Positions 1 to 14,384 of a DNA stretch of 64,000 nt are shown here, one piece after another; position 1 is the stretch's first letter, and each line of letters opens with the position of its first letter. A program made the translations under genes and the position numbers. Under the pieces are notes generated by a model. The model was not told where the DNA came from. It saw only the letters and a list, made by a program, of their open reading frames with translations, and searched no databases. Origin of the DNA: Coriaria nepalensis (taxonomy: Eukaryota; Streptophyta; Magnoliopsida; Cucurbitales; Coriariaceae); contig CP114482.1 in assembly GCA_027186245.1 (NCBI GenBank), forward strand, positions 34,491,209 to 34,555,208, in the 5' to 3' direction.

Positions 1-340
1 TAGTTATTCCATACTTCAGCGGGGCTGCATATGTTTACGAGCATTTTGTTAGACCTCTATTTGTCAATAAAGACACAGTTAACATCTGGTATGTTCCAAA
101 GAAGAAGGATGTCTTTAGCAGGCCGGATGATGTTCTAACCGCTGCCGAAAAGTACATTGAAGATAACGGGACTGAAGCATTTCAGAAGCTCATCAATAGG
201 GTAAGCTCATAAAAACTTCATCGATCATCTTAAATATATACAAGTAAACCCCTTCTTAATTTATTTATTTTTTATTACAGGCTGATAGGTCCGAGAGCAG
301 CAGCAGTTACATGAAATATGCAGAGGACCACAGATATTAA
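1..340 (+). CDS. HVA22: HVA22-like protein (TB2/DP1/REEP family), 3' end
   Basis: This is the partial 3' end of a gene that starts left of the window. Coding exons are 3-200 and 281-340, joined in phase 0 across an 80-bp GT-AG intron, with TAA at 338-340. The visible 85 residues include the family core (FSGAAYVYEHFVRP), the conserved NIWYVPKKKDVFSRPDD stretch and DVLTAAEKYIEDNG, followed by a short hydrophilic tail ending in AEDHRY. HVA22 proteins are small ER-membrane-shaping proteins related to yeast Yop1 and animal REEP/DP1. In cereals the founding member is induced by ABA and stress. The two N-terminal hairpin membrane segments lie outside the window. A 3' UTR follows, with AATAAA-like sequence near 460. 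Family assignment is firm; the paralogue letter cannot be set from this fragment. Confidence 0.93.
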
Positions 341-947
341 TATTCAGCTTTCTGTGTGGTTATTTTCTTTGGTGGTTGTATTTTGTGATGAGGAAGAACG
401 GAAAGTGTTTTTTTTTTCCTTTGATGGGGTATATTAGCCTATTAGGGATGTTCTTCTCTTAATAAAGGCAGAGCCTCACCTTGCAGTAGGAGGGTGTACG
501 TTGGTATGTATATTATTACAAGTTTGTAACTATTAAGACTTGACTGATTAGGGCTCATGTTCTGCTTCATTTTGGGAACTTTTAGATGTCAATTTGAGAC
601 TGAAATTCTGTTTAAGCCCACATAATCAAGCTGTTTTTATCTAAACTGCAGTTCAAACACAGTAGGATGTCGTAGTAATGTTCTCAATGTTACATATTAG
701 AGAAACTAGATCGTCAGGCTGGCCTGCAATTGGTCGAGACGCCAACTCTTCTCAAGTTAGAAGAGAAACTAGATCGTCAGGCCGGCCGGCACATGGTCGA
801 GACACCGACTCTTCTCTGAGTTAGAAATTGTAACAGTTCATACTATAGATCAAGTGGTCTAAAAGCCTACCAATTTAAAAATGATATGAACATGTTGATT
901 GTATCATTATTATTAATAGTAATCAGCCTACAATCAACCCATCAAAA
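341..947. other. 3' UTR and spacer after the HVA22-like gene
   Basis: No coding potential is seen. The first part is the probable 3' UTR. The remainder is spacer with a two-copy tandem duplication (listed separately), ending at the direct repeat that flanks the foldback element. Confidence 0.6.
699..826. repeat. two-copy tandem duplication, about 64-bp unit
   Basis: Two adjacent copies begin with gagaaactagatcgtcagg (about 699 and 763) and share ggtcgagac and actcttctc. They differ at about ten positions. No gene overlaps them. Confidence 0.85.
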
Positions 948-2320
948 TGGAGACCGGCTGGGGTGCCTGCTCGCCCCTACGTGTGTTTATGTAGGTATTT
1001 GGACCATTCGATTAAATTGAATAGTTTCAATACTTTTATATGATTTTTGTTGAGTTATTTAATATAAATTTAATTTTTAGTATTATAGAAAATTAAGTTT
1101 AACATGTATTTTATTTACATTCATGCTCATAATTCTTAACTTGTGTGAACATAAAAATATATTAATTGTGAATTTTGAATTAAATTAAATTTATATATAT
1201 ATTTTATTTCACTTTAATTTTATTTTTTAATTGTTAAATGAGTTGTCTAATGTCATTAAAACATATTTAGACCGACATCATAATGAACTTAAAATTTGTT
1301 GCGTAATTTGATATTATTAATATAAATTATTGCATAAAACATACCCAGACCGATATTATTAATATAAATTTGCCTTTTATAAATCCTAAATTTATATATT
1401 TTTTTTAACTTTTTAATTTTATTTTTTAATTACAGAATGAGTTGCGTAATTTGATTATATTTAAAATGATTTAAATCAACATAACTTAACAAATAATTAA
1501 GTTAAGTATACATCATAATGAACTTAACACATAGTATACGGTCGAAGACCTCATCAACCTCATCAACCCGTCGGCCAATAATTGTGTTTATATGGGTCAT
1601 AGAGTAATTTAATTATATGGGTCGATAGTGTCGCATAGTAATTTGATTATACGAGTCAATGGAGTCGATAAGGCTTTCAACTCTATAGGTCAATGAAACT
1701 AGCAGTTATGAAAGCCTCATCGATGGGTCAACATGGTCGATTGGGTCTTTGACTCTACATCATGTTTTAAGTTCATTAAGATATATGTTCAACTCAATTA
1801 TTGATTAAGTTATGTTGATTTAAATCATTTTAAGTATAATCAAATTATATAACTCATTTAATAATTAAAAATTAAAATTAAAGAAATAAAAAAATATAAA
1901 TTTAGGATTTATAAAAGTTAAATTTATATTAATAATTTTAGTCTAAACATATTTTACGTAACAATTTATATTAATAATATCAAATTACGTAACAAAATTA
2001 AATTTATTATGATATGAGTTTGAGTATATTTTAATAAAATTAATCAACTCATTTAATAATTAAAAAAAAATTAAATATAAATTTGATTTAATTCAAAATT
2101 CATAATAAATATATTTTTTATAAATAAAATACACGCACATAATACAAAAAATTAAATTTATACTAAATAATTCAACAAAAATCACATAAAAATATTTAAA
2201 CTTTTCGATTTAATCAAGTAGTCCAAATACTTGCACAAACACGGGCAGACGGGCAGACGGGCGGACGGGCGGACGGGCGGACGGGCGGACGGGGGTGTGC
2301 AGGCACCCTAGCCTATCTCC
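948..2320. mobile_element. foldback (long inverted repeat) non-autonomous DNA transposon, 1.37 kb
   Basis: The ends are reverse complements: ggaga..ggct.gggtgcctgc at the left (949-970) pairs with gcaggcaccctagcctatctcc-type sequence at the right (2299-2320). Pairing continues through most of the element. For example, 1355-1510 mirrors about 1760-1950, leaving a small centre near 1635 rich in gggtc/tcgat words. The element is flanked by a direct repeat, atcaaaa, at 941-947 and 2321-2327, which looks like a 7- or 8-bp target-site duplication. No transposase ORF is present. An octamer minisatellite lies just inside the right end. Superfamily is uncertain: the duplication size suggests hAT, the long arms suggest a MULE- or Foldback-type element. 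Confidence 0.8.
2243..2293. repeat. 8-bp minisatellite gggc(a/g)gac, six copies
   Basis: There are six head-to-tail octamers, two gggcagac then four gggcggac. They form a GC-rich patch inside the right arm of the foldback element. The left arm has no equivalent expansion, so it probably arose after insertion. Confidence 0.95.
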
Positions 2321-2478
2321 ATCAAAACATCCACTACAAAATCACAAATAAGCTTGTGATATGACTTTAAAAAAATAAAGAAAAAAAGAGTTGAGACTTG
2401 CTTAGCGAAAAAGCGCACTAAAATGTTATTTTTATTGCCCATTTTGACCAAGAAAAAAAAAAAACAGACTAGGTTAAA

Positions 2479-4860
2479 TCAGTGATCACTTTCAGCTTCA
2501 TTTTCATCTTGATTTTCATCTTGATTCATCGTTTCAAGCAAGTAATCCTGAGCTTCAGCAAGTGCCGATTCTTCCGCATCTTGGGCATATAGTATCTTCT
2601 TAACCGCTACGGACATCTGCCACAAAATCAAATAGTATTATTATGTGTATTATTAACTCAATAGTAAAAGATAAATCAACGGATTTTTCAACATCGTGTG
2701 TAAAAACTCGTACAGGGAGATCTTCCAGGTCCTGAGTCTGACAAAGGATCTCTATATCCCTTAGCTTTGCAAAGTAAAAATCTCTCTCTTTCTCCAAATT
2801 ATCAACTGAGAGCTTGAGGTCCATAACCTGTGAGGTAGACCCGAACACTTAAAAAGAAATCTTTTTAATGGAAAGTCAAATAAGAGCAATTGGGTGAAGC
2901 GTTTTGAAATACCAGTTCGAGACTAAAATCCAGTTTGTGTCCACATAATCCATTTTAGACCCACAGAATCTTAGATTTCATTTTACCCAAAGTTTCAGTC
3001 TTAACCCGCTTACTACAAATGCACCAAAAAGAAAAATAAATAAAGAACGGCTCAAAGGTCAGCATTTGAACTTGGAAATTGGGAAATTGGGCAAGGTTAT
3101 TTTGGGTTACATTGTGAGGAAGACGGTTTTGGAGAGTTTACACGGGTTTTGGGGACAAAATGGAATTTTGGAGGCCCAAAATGGAGTTTTAAACAGTTTG
3201 CAAGATGAAACCTAAGCCAAACAAGAACTGAACGGCAAGACAAGCCCTAATAGATTATTAATAATTTACCTCCTTGGACAAGGCTTGAATTTCGGTAGAA
3301 GAATCTGCTAGACAAGTCTTCCCTTGCTTAGTTCCTAGATAAAAAAGAAGCATCAAAATGGTACATAAAAGGTAAGAAGAAGGTAAAATTGAAGCTCTTT
3401 TAAGGCAGAAAAATAAGAAGAAATCATCAAAAACTAACCTGCATTTTTATGTAGACCAACCGTTTCAGCTGAGGCAGAATTATGAATATTGATTGCTTGA
3501 AGTGATTTTGAGCTCTTATGATGACCCTTGGGATTCCGCTCCTTCCCACCCTTACACCTTCTCTCCACAGGATTATAGTTCCTAAAACGAAATTCAATAA
3601 ATAAATAAACCGGAAAATAAGATATACTGAAGGTATTACTGGGAATGAAGAGTTGCATACTCGTTCATAATGCCACCGTTTATGGAATCACAATAGCGTT
3701 TGAGCCATTGCAAGAATTCTAAGTTGTCCAAGGGCCGGCCTTTAACGAGCCTGTTGACTTCAATGTGCTGAAACACCACATTTGATTGGAAAAAAATCAG
3801 TCATTTTTTTCCCCCAATGAATAAAAAGTCCAACACCATAAAAACATGTTAATTAAGATATCATTACTTTCTCAATTTTCAACTTGTTGAAAACATCCTG
3901 CAGAACCTTGTAATTCTGGATCATCTCGTATTCAGTCTTTGCATCAAAATTCACCTGTAAATTAAATAAATAAATAAAAATTCTAATTCATAGAGAAGCT
4001 GGCAAGTGTATGAAGAAAGTTGTCGTTGCCTGAGAAAAATTGTCACCTTATGCATTGGGACCACTCCACGATGAGTCATGTCTATCATCTGACATTGAAC
4101 AGCACCGGATGCAGCCTAGCCACAAGAAGCAAAATTCAAAGAACTTGGAAACTAAGCTAAATTTCAATTCCAGAAAGACCTTGAAGGATGAAAAAATAAA
4201 TAAAAAATGGTAATGCAAATTGAACATATATATATATATATTGAATTGATTATTTTATAATTCAACTTTTCTAGTGTAAAGGTTTAGCCTTTACAAGCTG
4301 AGTTTGTCAGTCCCACTTGCTTATTTTATAGTTCCCTCATTTTTTTCCCCTTCTTATTCTTCTAAATCAATAATCAGCGTTTGAATCTCCAGTGTAGGTC
4401 TTCCAAGAAAAGAAAATTCCAATTTTACCAAAAACTTCGATGCCAAACGCTGAACCAAATCGAGCCAGATCAAGAAAAAAAAAGTGTTTGAAATGAACAT
4501 AAACCCAATGCAGAGAGCAATTTTTCATCACGATACAATCAGGAATTCAACCCTCTGACGAATTTCATTAGAATCATTACGCCCACAATGGGGAAAAAAA
4601 AAGATTTCAAAATCAAGAAACGGAGCAAAACATAGGGTGGATGAGCCATTTGGAAAAACTTCCATGGCGTATTTTCCCGAGAAACAAACAGTATATAGAA
4701 ACCGAGAGAGAGAGAGAGAGAGAAAGGGTTAAAAAGATAAGGGAGAAAAAACCTCTTCAATGCGTGTGAGAGTAAGCTGTAAGCAGTTGTTGATCCATGT
4801 CAAAATCTCATTCCTCCCCACAAAATACCCGATGTCCATCATTCCTATGTTTGTCGCCAT
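2479..4860 (-). CDS. EB1: EB1-type microtubule plus-end-binding protein
   Basis: Eight coding exons on the minus strand (4753-4860, 4047-4115, 3868-3954, 3661-3767, 3439-3581, 3270-3334, 2714-2827, 2479-2616) have GT-AG junctions and compatible phases, giving 276 aa. The N-terminal calponin-homology domain (about residues 1-125) starts [20 protein letters not shown] and includes [21 protein letters not shown] and [21 protein letters not shown] basic Ser-rich linker follows. The C-terminal EB coiled coil is [25 protein letters not shown], then [11 protein letters not shown]1 tracks growing microtubule plus ends and recruits partners through the EB domain. The acidic tail ends NEAESDH, with no terminal EEY/F motif for CAP-Gly partners. 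The start is the first ATG and matches the family N-terminus. Family call is firm; the EB1a/b versus EB1c class is not settled. Confidence 0.94.
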
Positions 4861-5192
4861 TGATTAAACCCAGAAAACCCACAAAGCATAAAAGGAACGA
4901 GAGAGGGACAGAGAGATAGGAAGAGGAAAAGGGGTCAGCTAGAAAAGAAAGGTTTATACTAATAGAGCAGGTTTAGAGGCAAATGTAATGGAGGAGAGAG
5001 AAAGCGGGTACAGCTTAAAAAAGACTGAAGGACGAATGAATCGAATGGTGAGGAATTGATTCTGTGATCAATGAGAGCAACTGAAGCACGATTCTCTCCC
5101 TCGCTCTCTTTCTGTGAGTCCGGATTTTCAAACGAAAAAAAGGAAAAAAAAAAAAACAGTAACAATGTTATTAGAACAATATTTTTTTGTGT
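4861..5192 (-). promoter_or_regulatory. EB1 5' UTR and promoter-proximal region
   Basis: This is sequence upstream of the EB1 start on the minus strand. It is rich in ct/ga runs (4896-4935, 4995-5010), as is common in plant 5' UTRs. No clear TATA box could be assigned. An inverted-repeat transposon begins at its far end. Confidence 0.4.
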
Positions 5193-6299
5193 GGATAAAT
5201 TATCAGTTTTACCCTCAATTTTTATGAATTGTTCGTTTTGTCCCTAAACTTTTAATCTACTTAATTTCATATTCAAGCATTCTAAAAAAGATTCATTTTC
5301 ATCCATCGGATAAAAATTCTAAAATAAAATTTTCAAATTTACCTTTAAACTTTCATAATATTAAATTTCCATCGTTTTTGATGATGGAGTGATACTAACC
5401 AAACACATAACATCATCAATAGAATGAATATCCTAAGAATTAATCATTTACCCTCAAAATTTCTTTAAACTTTATTTGTATCCTTTTTTTTTTTTTCACA
5501 ACTAACTTTAAAGCTTAATATCCACGACCATCATCAACTACCTGAACCTCACCTTCGGGAATTATGCTGCCGCTAGATTACCGGCAATCACCCTGTTGTC
5601 CACCCCTCTCTCTCTCTTTCTCAAAAAAAAAAAAAAAAAAAGAGAAAGAAAAACTTATTTTTTGTACATCCCAATTTTTACGAAATCAGATTGAGCTCAT
5701 ATTTGATTCATGCAAACCTATCGGACAATTCTACATCAAGCTCAAATCTAGTTCGTATGAAAATAATGCATAGCCAGATTGAGAATAGATTTGATTTACT
5801 GCAAAGCCATGACTGTTTTGCAACAGAGAAATGGAGAAGGAAGTGAGAGGAAAAATTGAGAAATTAAAGAGAAATGGATAGAAGAAAGAAAGTGAGATGG
5901 AGAAGACATGGTGATCTGTGCCGGCAACATGGCGCCAAGGTGGTTTCTAGCCATGGGGATGAGTTGGTTGTTGATGGCGGAGATTAAGATTTGGATTTAG
6001 TTATGAATAAAAAAATAATTAGGGGATGATGAAACTTAAATTTAAATAAAATTTGGAGATAAATTATTGATATATAGGATTATTTTTCATTGTATTGCTG
6101 ACATGCCTAAATAGTTTACTACACCAATGGCATTTTTTTCATTATATTCTGAAAATTTAGAGGCAAGTTTGAGGTTTTTATTTTATAAATTTGACTCAAG
6201 GACGAAAGTGAACTCTTTTGAAACCTCATGAGCAAAATTGAGTTATTCGAAAGTTCATAGACAAAACTGAAATAACAGAACAAAAATAGTAGTTTATCC
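5193..6299. mobile_element. inverted-repeat non-autonomous DNA transposon (MULE/MITE-like)
   Basis: The left end (5193-5310, ggataaattatcagtttta then tttgtccctaaac and cattttcatcc) is an imperfect reverse complement of the right end (about 6200-6299, ggacgaaagtgaact ... agtttatcc) over roughly 100 bp. The interior holds ct/a-rich tracts and no long ORF. The right terminus abuts a second element at 6300, and a duplicated tagtttatcc lies beyond that element. Superfamily is an inference from the long diverged terminal repeats. Confidence 0.6.
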
Positions 6300-7067
6300 T
6301 CCTAAATGTGTCAAAATGGACCGCCCGATCAGGCCCTTTCAGGACTTTTCACTATTTTGGGCTAGGCTTAGCCCGTTTTGAAAATATATGTCCGAGCCCG
6401 GCCCATAAAGCCTTTTAGGTTTTATCCCGGGCCCATCCAGGCTTAAAATGGGTCAGGTTCGACCGGTCCTAAAATTGGCCAGGCTCGAAAAACTCTTAAA
6501 GTATAACCCAAGCCCATCTGAGCTTAAAATGGACCAGGTTCTACCAAGCCTTACTGGGGCTCAAATAGGCCCGACTCTTTTTAAACAAAATATTCATAAT
6601 AAATTATTATTAAAGTAAGAGAGATTATTTGAGATTAAGGAATAAGAATAAGAGAGATAATAAGGAATAATGGTAAGACATTGAGATTAATGATAAGAAA
6701 ATTAGGGATTATAAAAGAATGAAGATTAATTATAAAGCAGACTATTAGAAGATTAGATAAAAGATTGAGAGAGAGAGTGTGTGTGAAAAAATGTGAGGAA
6801 AAATTATAATAAAAGAGTGAATATTTATAAGAAAAATTCGGGTAGATGGAAAATTTAAAAATTATTTTTATTAAGGAGGTAAAATAAATAAAAAAATTTA
6901 AGATTTTTTTTTTAATTTCTTCAGGCAGGGCCCAATCGGGCTAGGCTCATCACGGCCCAGCTAGGCCTGGCCCAGATAAAAACGGGCTGGGCTAGGCCGG
7001 GCTTAGGGCCAAGTTTTTCCCCCTGGCTACGAGCTGTGCCAAAAAATCCGGCTCATTTTGACACCTT
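6300..7067. mobile_element. hAT-like non-autonomous transposon nested in the preceding element
   Basis: Terminal inverted repeats taaatgtgtcaaaatgg (from 6303) and ctcattttgacaccttta (to 7069) match with few differences. A 10-bp direct repeat, tagtttatcc, flanks the element (6290-6299 and 7068-7077). The subterminal regions are packed with short inverted words built on gggcc, ggctagg and cccggcc, typical of hAT non-autonomous elements. No ORF is present. The flanking repeat is the end of the older transposon at 5193-6299, so this element inserted into it. Confidence 0.75.
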
Positions 7068-7077
7068 TAGTTTATCC

Positions 7078-9756
7078 ATTATTTTTTCTATTTAGTTGAG
7101 AGAGATATATCTTTCACTGATTTATTAGAAATCATCTATAATATCACTCATGTTGATCCTAGTGAATTTAATATAAAAATAACATATAAGCTGTTATTGT
7201 TATCGATCACTCTTCCAATATTTATAAAAGATGAGACAGATATGAAGTTATTTTTATATAATGCATTTTCCAGTGATCAATCTCCATTATATGTTACATT
7301 AATTCTGAAAGGGAGAAGTGGTGTGTATGTTCGAGAGTGACATCATTTAATTAAATAATTATTGATTATAGTAAAGACTAACCTCTCGAATACTCAAAAT
7401 TTTAATAATTTTATTTAGTATTGATTTACTAGAATGCATGACTCAATCTAAAATTCGTGGCTTATGGGTTTTCTCTAAATACTCCCCAAAAGTCTCTCCA
7501 ATGCTTGAAATTACTTTAAGCACCCATACTTACAATAATTAAAATAATATAATTAAAAATTATTAAGTAATAAAAACTAAGACTAATTACTTGGAAGGTG
7601 AGCGGTAAACCGAGTAAGTCCCACTTAACAACCAATTTTTCTCTATTCACAGGTCTTATGGACTTCTCCATGGGGTCATCCCTCTTAATACTCTGTATAC
7701 TTATCTCATGAACTATTTCACTCCAAGAATAATTATTGAAGAACTCCATATTCAAGACTGTATATAGATATTGATGTAGCATTTTATGTGACTCTTGTAA
7801 ACCTAAAAGAGCAGTCACTAAAAAATAAAGAAGCCCTAATAACTTCACGTGTCTATCATCTATCTTTATTGTTTTATCAGCATCTCGATCATGCCGTTTC
7901 CTAGTTCTACTCTTGATATTTTCGAAAATCTCTATAAGTTGACTACATGTAATATTATTGTTTCCTTTAAACCATCAATTCAAGAATTCAACATTTTTCC
8001 TGACTTCGACCGGTAAAGAGGCTGGTATTGAATGACATCTCAATCCGATAATAAGAGTAAACTCTTTTATTGAATAATGGAGAGTTAACCGTTTATTACC
8101 ACGACCCAATTTTTTTTTTTATTGAGTCTAACGGACAATAAAGAATTAAATATTTGGGCAGAGAATGTAAACCTCTCATCAACCTTTTAAGAAATATATG
8201 AATCATGATTTCCTAAATATTTCTAACTCTCTATAATTACACTTTCTCTTAATCATACTAAAAATATCGTGTGATTTAGATCAAACGGTAATAGAGTATG
8301 AAAAATAATAATCAAATTTAAGCACGCGAGAAAGTCTAACCGCCAGCTCACCATGAAAATAATAAATAAAAAAATAATTTCAATTTATTTATACATTCAC
8401 AATAGAATTTCACAAAATCAGAACAAGCTTAAATTTAAATTTAAACTTTAAATGAAATGTCGGTCTGAGATGCACAAATCGTATCACAAGCTAGATTAAT
8501 TATATAACAATTTCTTTCGTCTGATTTTTATATTTTCTAGATTAATTATCCTCTATGGTTGAGTGTGATAGAATGAAATGAGAATGAAGCCACTAAGTGA
8601 GAAGAGAATGAGAGTGTGAGAGAAAAGGAGAGCAGAGGAAGAAGATTTCGGAGAAGAGGACATAATGAGAGCGCGAGAGAAGAATACAATAAGAAGATTT
8701 CAGTTGTCAGTGGAAGAGAGAGATATCGGTAATTTGCTAATCATTAATTTTATATATATTTTTTATTTTTTATATTGTAAAAAAAAAAGATGAAGGATAT
8801 TTAACAAAAAAAATATCGAGAGAAGGGTAAATTTTAAAATAATCTCTTTGACACCCTATATAATAATATCAAGACGTTCTTAATAGAGTAAGTTTTACTC
8901 TACCCATCCATTCTGATCAAGTTATACTGAACCGTTGACTATTTAAATATTGATATGATTTTAAGTGGTTGATTATAATAAAATACTTTGAATAAAATTT
9001 ATCATTATATCATACTCATACTCTTCTAATAGTGGAATATTGCCATTTAGCACCTGAAAAATATGAAAATGTCAGATTAAATATGTTACATAAGTGTTGA
9101 GACTAAAATTTTACGAATATATAGAGGAAGGCAATTGATTAAGAATTCAAAATAAATTAAAATCGCTCGATGAGAGATGACTGAGCACGTAGTTCGACCG
9201 ACTAATCAAGTCAATCGATTAAGTATATAATTCAGCTAAACAATACATTTAGCCTCAAAGACTTCGGCTAAAAGTAGATTTTTACTTTAAAGTATATGAA
9301 AGTTTACATGGATGGATGATATGGTAGAAAACCGGATGTAGATTGGTTGAAATGAGGAATTTAGTTTCATCTTCTAGCCTATATTGGTTGAAATGGCCTA
9401 AAAGTAACTGATTTTCGGTCAATAAATGAAAAAAAGTATCCGAGCATGAAGAAGTGTGAAGCGATACCCATTTCTCTCTAAAAAAGTGTAGTAAAATGAT
9501 AATTTTAGTCTTATTTTCGACCATGAACATTAATTGAGCCGTATTGTTCGTACTTTAATTTTATAGTCATTTATTTTTATTAATTTAATAATAATTAATT
9601 AAATTTACTTATTAATAAATATATCGAATAAAAAGTATGAATCTAGATTAATCAGGCCAAACGACGAACCTTTCAACTTTCGCCAATAACCAATTTGAAT
9701 TTCCGCGTAGGGAGAGAGGGAGAGAGGAACAGAAGGAAGGAAAGGACTGAGCAGCC
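7078..9756. other. AT-rich intergenic region upstream of RPS9
   Basis: No supported gene is seen. The 110-codon minus-strand ORF at 7516-7848 has no recognisable domain or gene-like composition. A ga-rich segment lies at 8565-8730. The last 80 bp before the RPS9 start are ga-rich (gggagagagggagagagg near 9710) and are probably the RPS9 5' UTR. Confidence 0.5.
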
Positions 9757-11954
<2,198 letters not shown>

Positions 11955-12320
11955 GCTGTAGAATAATATGCTTATCTGTTGCTTTTGCTAGTTCTTTTCA
12001 AGTAGGCTCAGATAAAACTCCATAATCTGTTTAAATCTATTTTTTCGCTGCCTTTTTCTCTTTTGAAGTCTATTGGGGTTAATTTCATTGATTTTGTTAA
12101 AATTATGGTGTGAAGTTTAGTTGCCTTTGATCTAAAGTGTTACAGTCAAATAGTGTTCTTACTTAACTGATACTTAATTTGGACTAAGCTCAAAAAGTCA
12201 TATAATTCACCTAAGGGTGAAAAAAGAAATCTTTAATTATCCGCTACTGGCTCTTTTTCTGTTTTATAAACACCTTTCTTACTTCCTCTCTTAACTATGG
12301 ATTCTGGTCGTTTTGGTTCA

Positions 12321-12353
12321 ATTTTTTATTTTATTTTATTTTATTTTATTTTA
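12321..12353. repeat. (ATTTT)n microsatellite
   Basis: About six consecutive pentamers of attttattt type. Confidence 0.95.
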
Positions 12354-13060
12354 ACTTTTTGGACCCAATTGCTATAGTATACTATCCTGTTGAAATGACA
12401 TGGGGAAATGGGTTTTCTTGGGTTCAGAAATTATACTGAAAGTGACAGCAACGGTTACATAGAAAGGAAGAAAACAAGCACTGCACCTGAGAGATGGATT
12501 TGAGAGGAATGGATTTGTTGAGAGAGAACTTTGAAATGAATCTTTTTTTTTTAGTCTGAAGTATAGTAGGTGTAAATCTGTGGCTTTTAAGGTGGCACAG
12601 CCATTGTTAGGAGGAGAGCTATTCTTTTAGAGGAGTTATAGTTTTGAGGAGAAGGTTTTGGTAAGAAACGGTGGAAATAATATTATAAAAAAAAAATAAA
12701 AAGTTATTATTCTTCTTCTATTTATTAAATTAACAATTCAAATTTAATTTAATTAAATTCATCATTATAGATTCATTATGATACGTTTTGTAATAAATAA
12801 CTTATTATAGTAAAATTTTAATATATTTAATTAAGATAAATCAATTTATTATAAATCCGATCTATTCAGTTTATATGTAAAGCTCGACTTAATCTTGATG
12901 TTAGAACTTGATAAATAATATATGTAAACGATAAATGTTAGGATTGTGGGATATATAAGAAAAATGCTAATAATTTATTTTTATTTTATTCATAAATTCC
13001 AATAACACATCTCTCTTCATTATGTCTGCTGGTCGTTCAGACCAACCATGCAAACATCTC

Positions 13061-13063
<3 letters not shown>

Positions 13064-13094
<31 letters not shown>
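13064..13094. repeat. (AT)n microsatellite
   Basis: About 31 bp of pure alternating at, roughly 50 bp past the stop codon of the minus-strand HLH gene, so probably inside its 3' UTR. Confidence 0.95.
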
Positions 13095-13096
<2 letters not shown>

Positions 13097-13143
13097 CATT
13101 TAACATAGAGAGGTAGATATAGATATATATGGAGAGAGATAGA

Positions 13144-14384
13144 TCATCGTCTGAGAAAGTGATAAGGAAACTCAGAGTCAACCGCCCCATTATGATCAGA
13201 ATCCATTGATTCAATCTGTTTAGAAAGCCTTTCACTCAGCTTATCCACCTCCCTTCGTAATTTCTTGATGTATCTGCATGTTTCTTTCAATATTTTTCCT
13301 GTCGGAACCTGTACCCCCACATCCCCAAAAATAAATAAATAAATAATTAAATAAATAAAAATTAAGACCATATTCAGCCTAAAATTCTAGTTTAAGTCTG
13401 TAAAATCTAGATAATGAGATGTTAGTTCAGTGAAATCTAGTAGGTCTCATAATTGAATTATATAGAAGGAAAATGGAGGAATTATATAGCAATGAGCATG
13501 CATGCATGCAAAACTGTCGATACATAGCTAGAGGCGGAGCTAGGGGTGGTGGGCAATCCCTCAACTTTTCGAAAATTAATTTTTTAGTTTGAAATTATTA
13601 AAATTTTATACATTTATCCTTAAAACGTCAAATTAAAATTTATATTTACCCCCCCTAATTTTTTATTTAATATATTTTGCCCACTCTTAACTTATTTTCT
13701 AACTCCCTCCCTCTACAAAGCAATCAAAATTTGAACTTTGAACTCAATATTTTGGAAATAATATTAGTGAGTTCGTTGAGCTAAACTCACCCGTTACATA
13801 GTAAATCACTTGACTACTCATTCATAAGAATATTAAGGTAACTAAGAGATCATTTTATGAAATGGCGTGGATCGAAATTGAAAAACCAGACCACTAAATT
13901 GAAAGCGATTTGTTTTCCTTAAGATACAGTTTTAGATCTGGATTTCTACAACTTATGTTTTTAGCAAGTGTTTAAGATTAGATTTAAGTTGATATAATGT
14001 ATGTATTATTAAATTTGATGGATAAAAAGATCAAATTTAGATAAAATTCAGATAAAAATAAGATGAATATATAACTATTTATACAACTTTATTGACTTAT
14101 CGATCAGAAGATTGATATATACTATCTAATCATCAAACTTTATTTAAATTTTATCTGAATTTATATTCTTATTTCCATATTTGATGGGTGCAAGAGAAAA
14201 TAATTGAAAAGAAGAAAAAGAAAGAATGAGAAGAACCTAGCTACTAGCTAGTGACCTATACCGTGGAATATTCATGATTTTGATTAGGCCGAGGTAGTAA
14301 ATCTTGCAATTTTAAGACAAGATTCTTAAGCTCCTCCTCTGTCATGTTGGATGATGACGATGATGATGTTCTTTTGCTTGACAT
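13144..14384 (-). CDS. PRE/ILI-type atypical (non-DNA-binding) bHLH protein
   Basis: Two exons on the minus strand (14262-14384 and 13144-13308) join in phase 0 and give 95 aa. The N-terminus MSSKRTSSSSSSNMTEEE replaces a basic region with Ser/Thr. Helix 1 is EELKNLVLKLQDLLP, then a loop, then helix 2 KILKETCRYIKKLRREVDKL continuing SERLSKQIES. This layout, with one intron in the loop and about 90-100 aa, is that of PACLOBUTRAZOL RESISTANCE/ILI1/KIDARI proteins. These heterodimerise with inhibitory bHLH factors and promote cell elongation downstream of brassinosteroid and gibberellin. The C-terminus (EFPYHFLRR) differs from the usual family ending, so this is a diverged member. It has a second family member at 46.7 kb on the other strand. 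Confidence 0.88.

Larger units (their letters stand above)
11955..13143. other. RPS9 3' UTR and intergenic DNA with microsatellites
   Basis: This stretch holds the RPS9 3' UTR and AT-rich spacer with an (attt/t)n tract at 12321-12353 and an (AT)n tract at 13064-13094. No gene is seen. The segment next to 13143 is the 3' UTR of the minus-strand HLH gene. Confidence 0.5.

Noticed and set aside
7516..7848. 110-codon minus-strand ORF
   Set aside because: No domain, AT-driven composition, no splice or promoter context.
13500..13800. Possible transposon starting agaggcggagctaggggtgg
   Set aside because: The left end resembles common plant elements, but no matching right end or target duplication was found.
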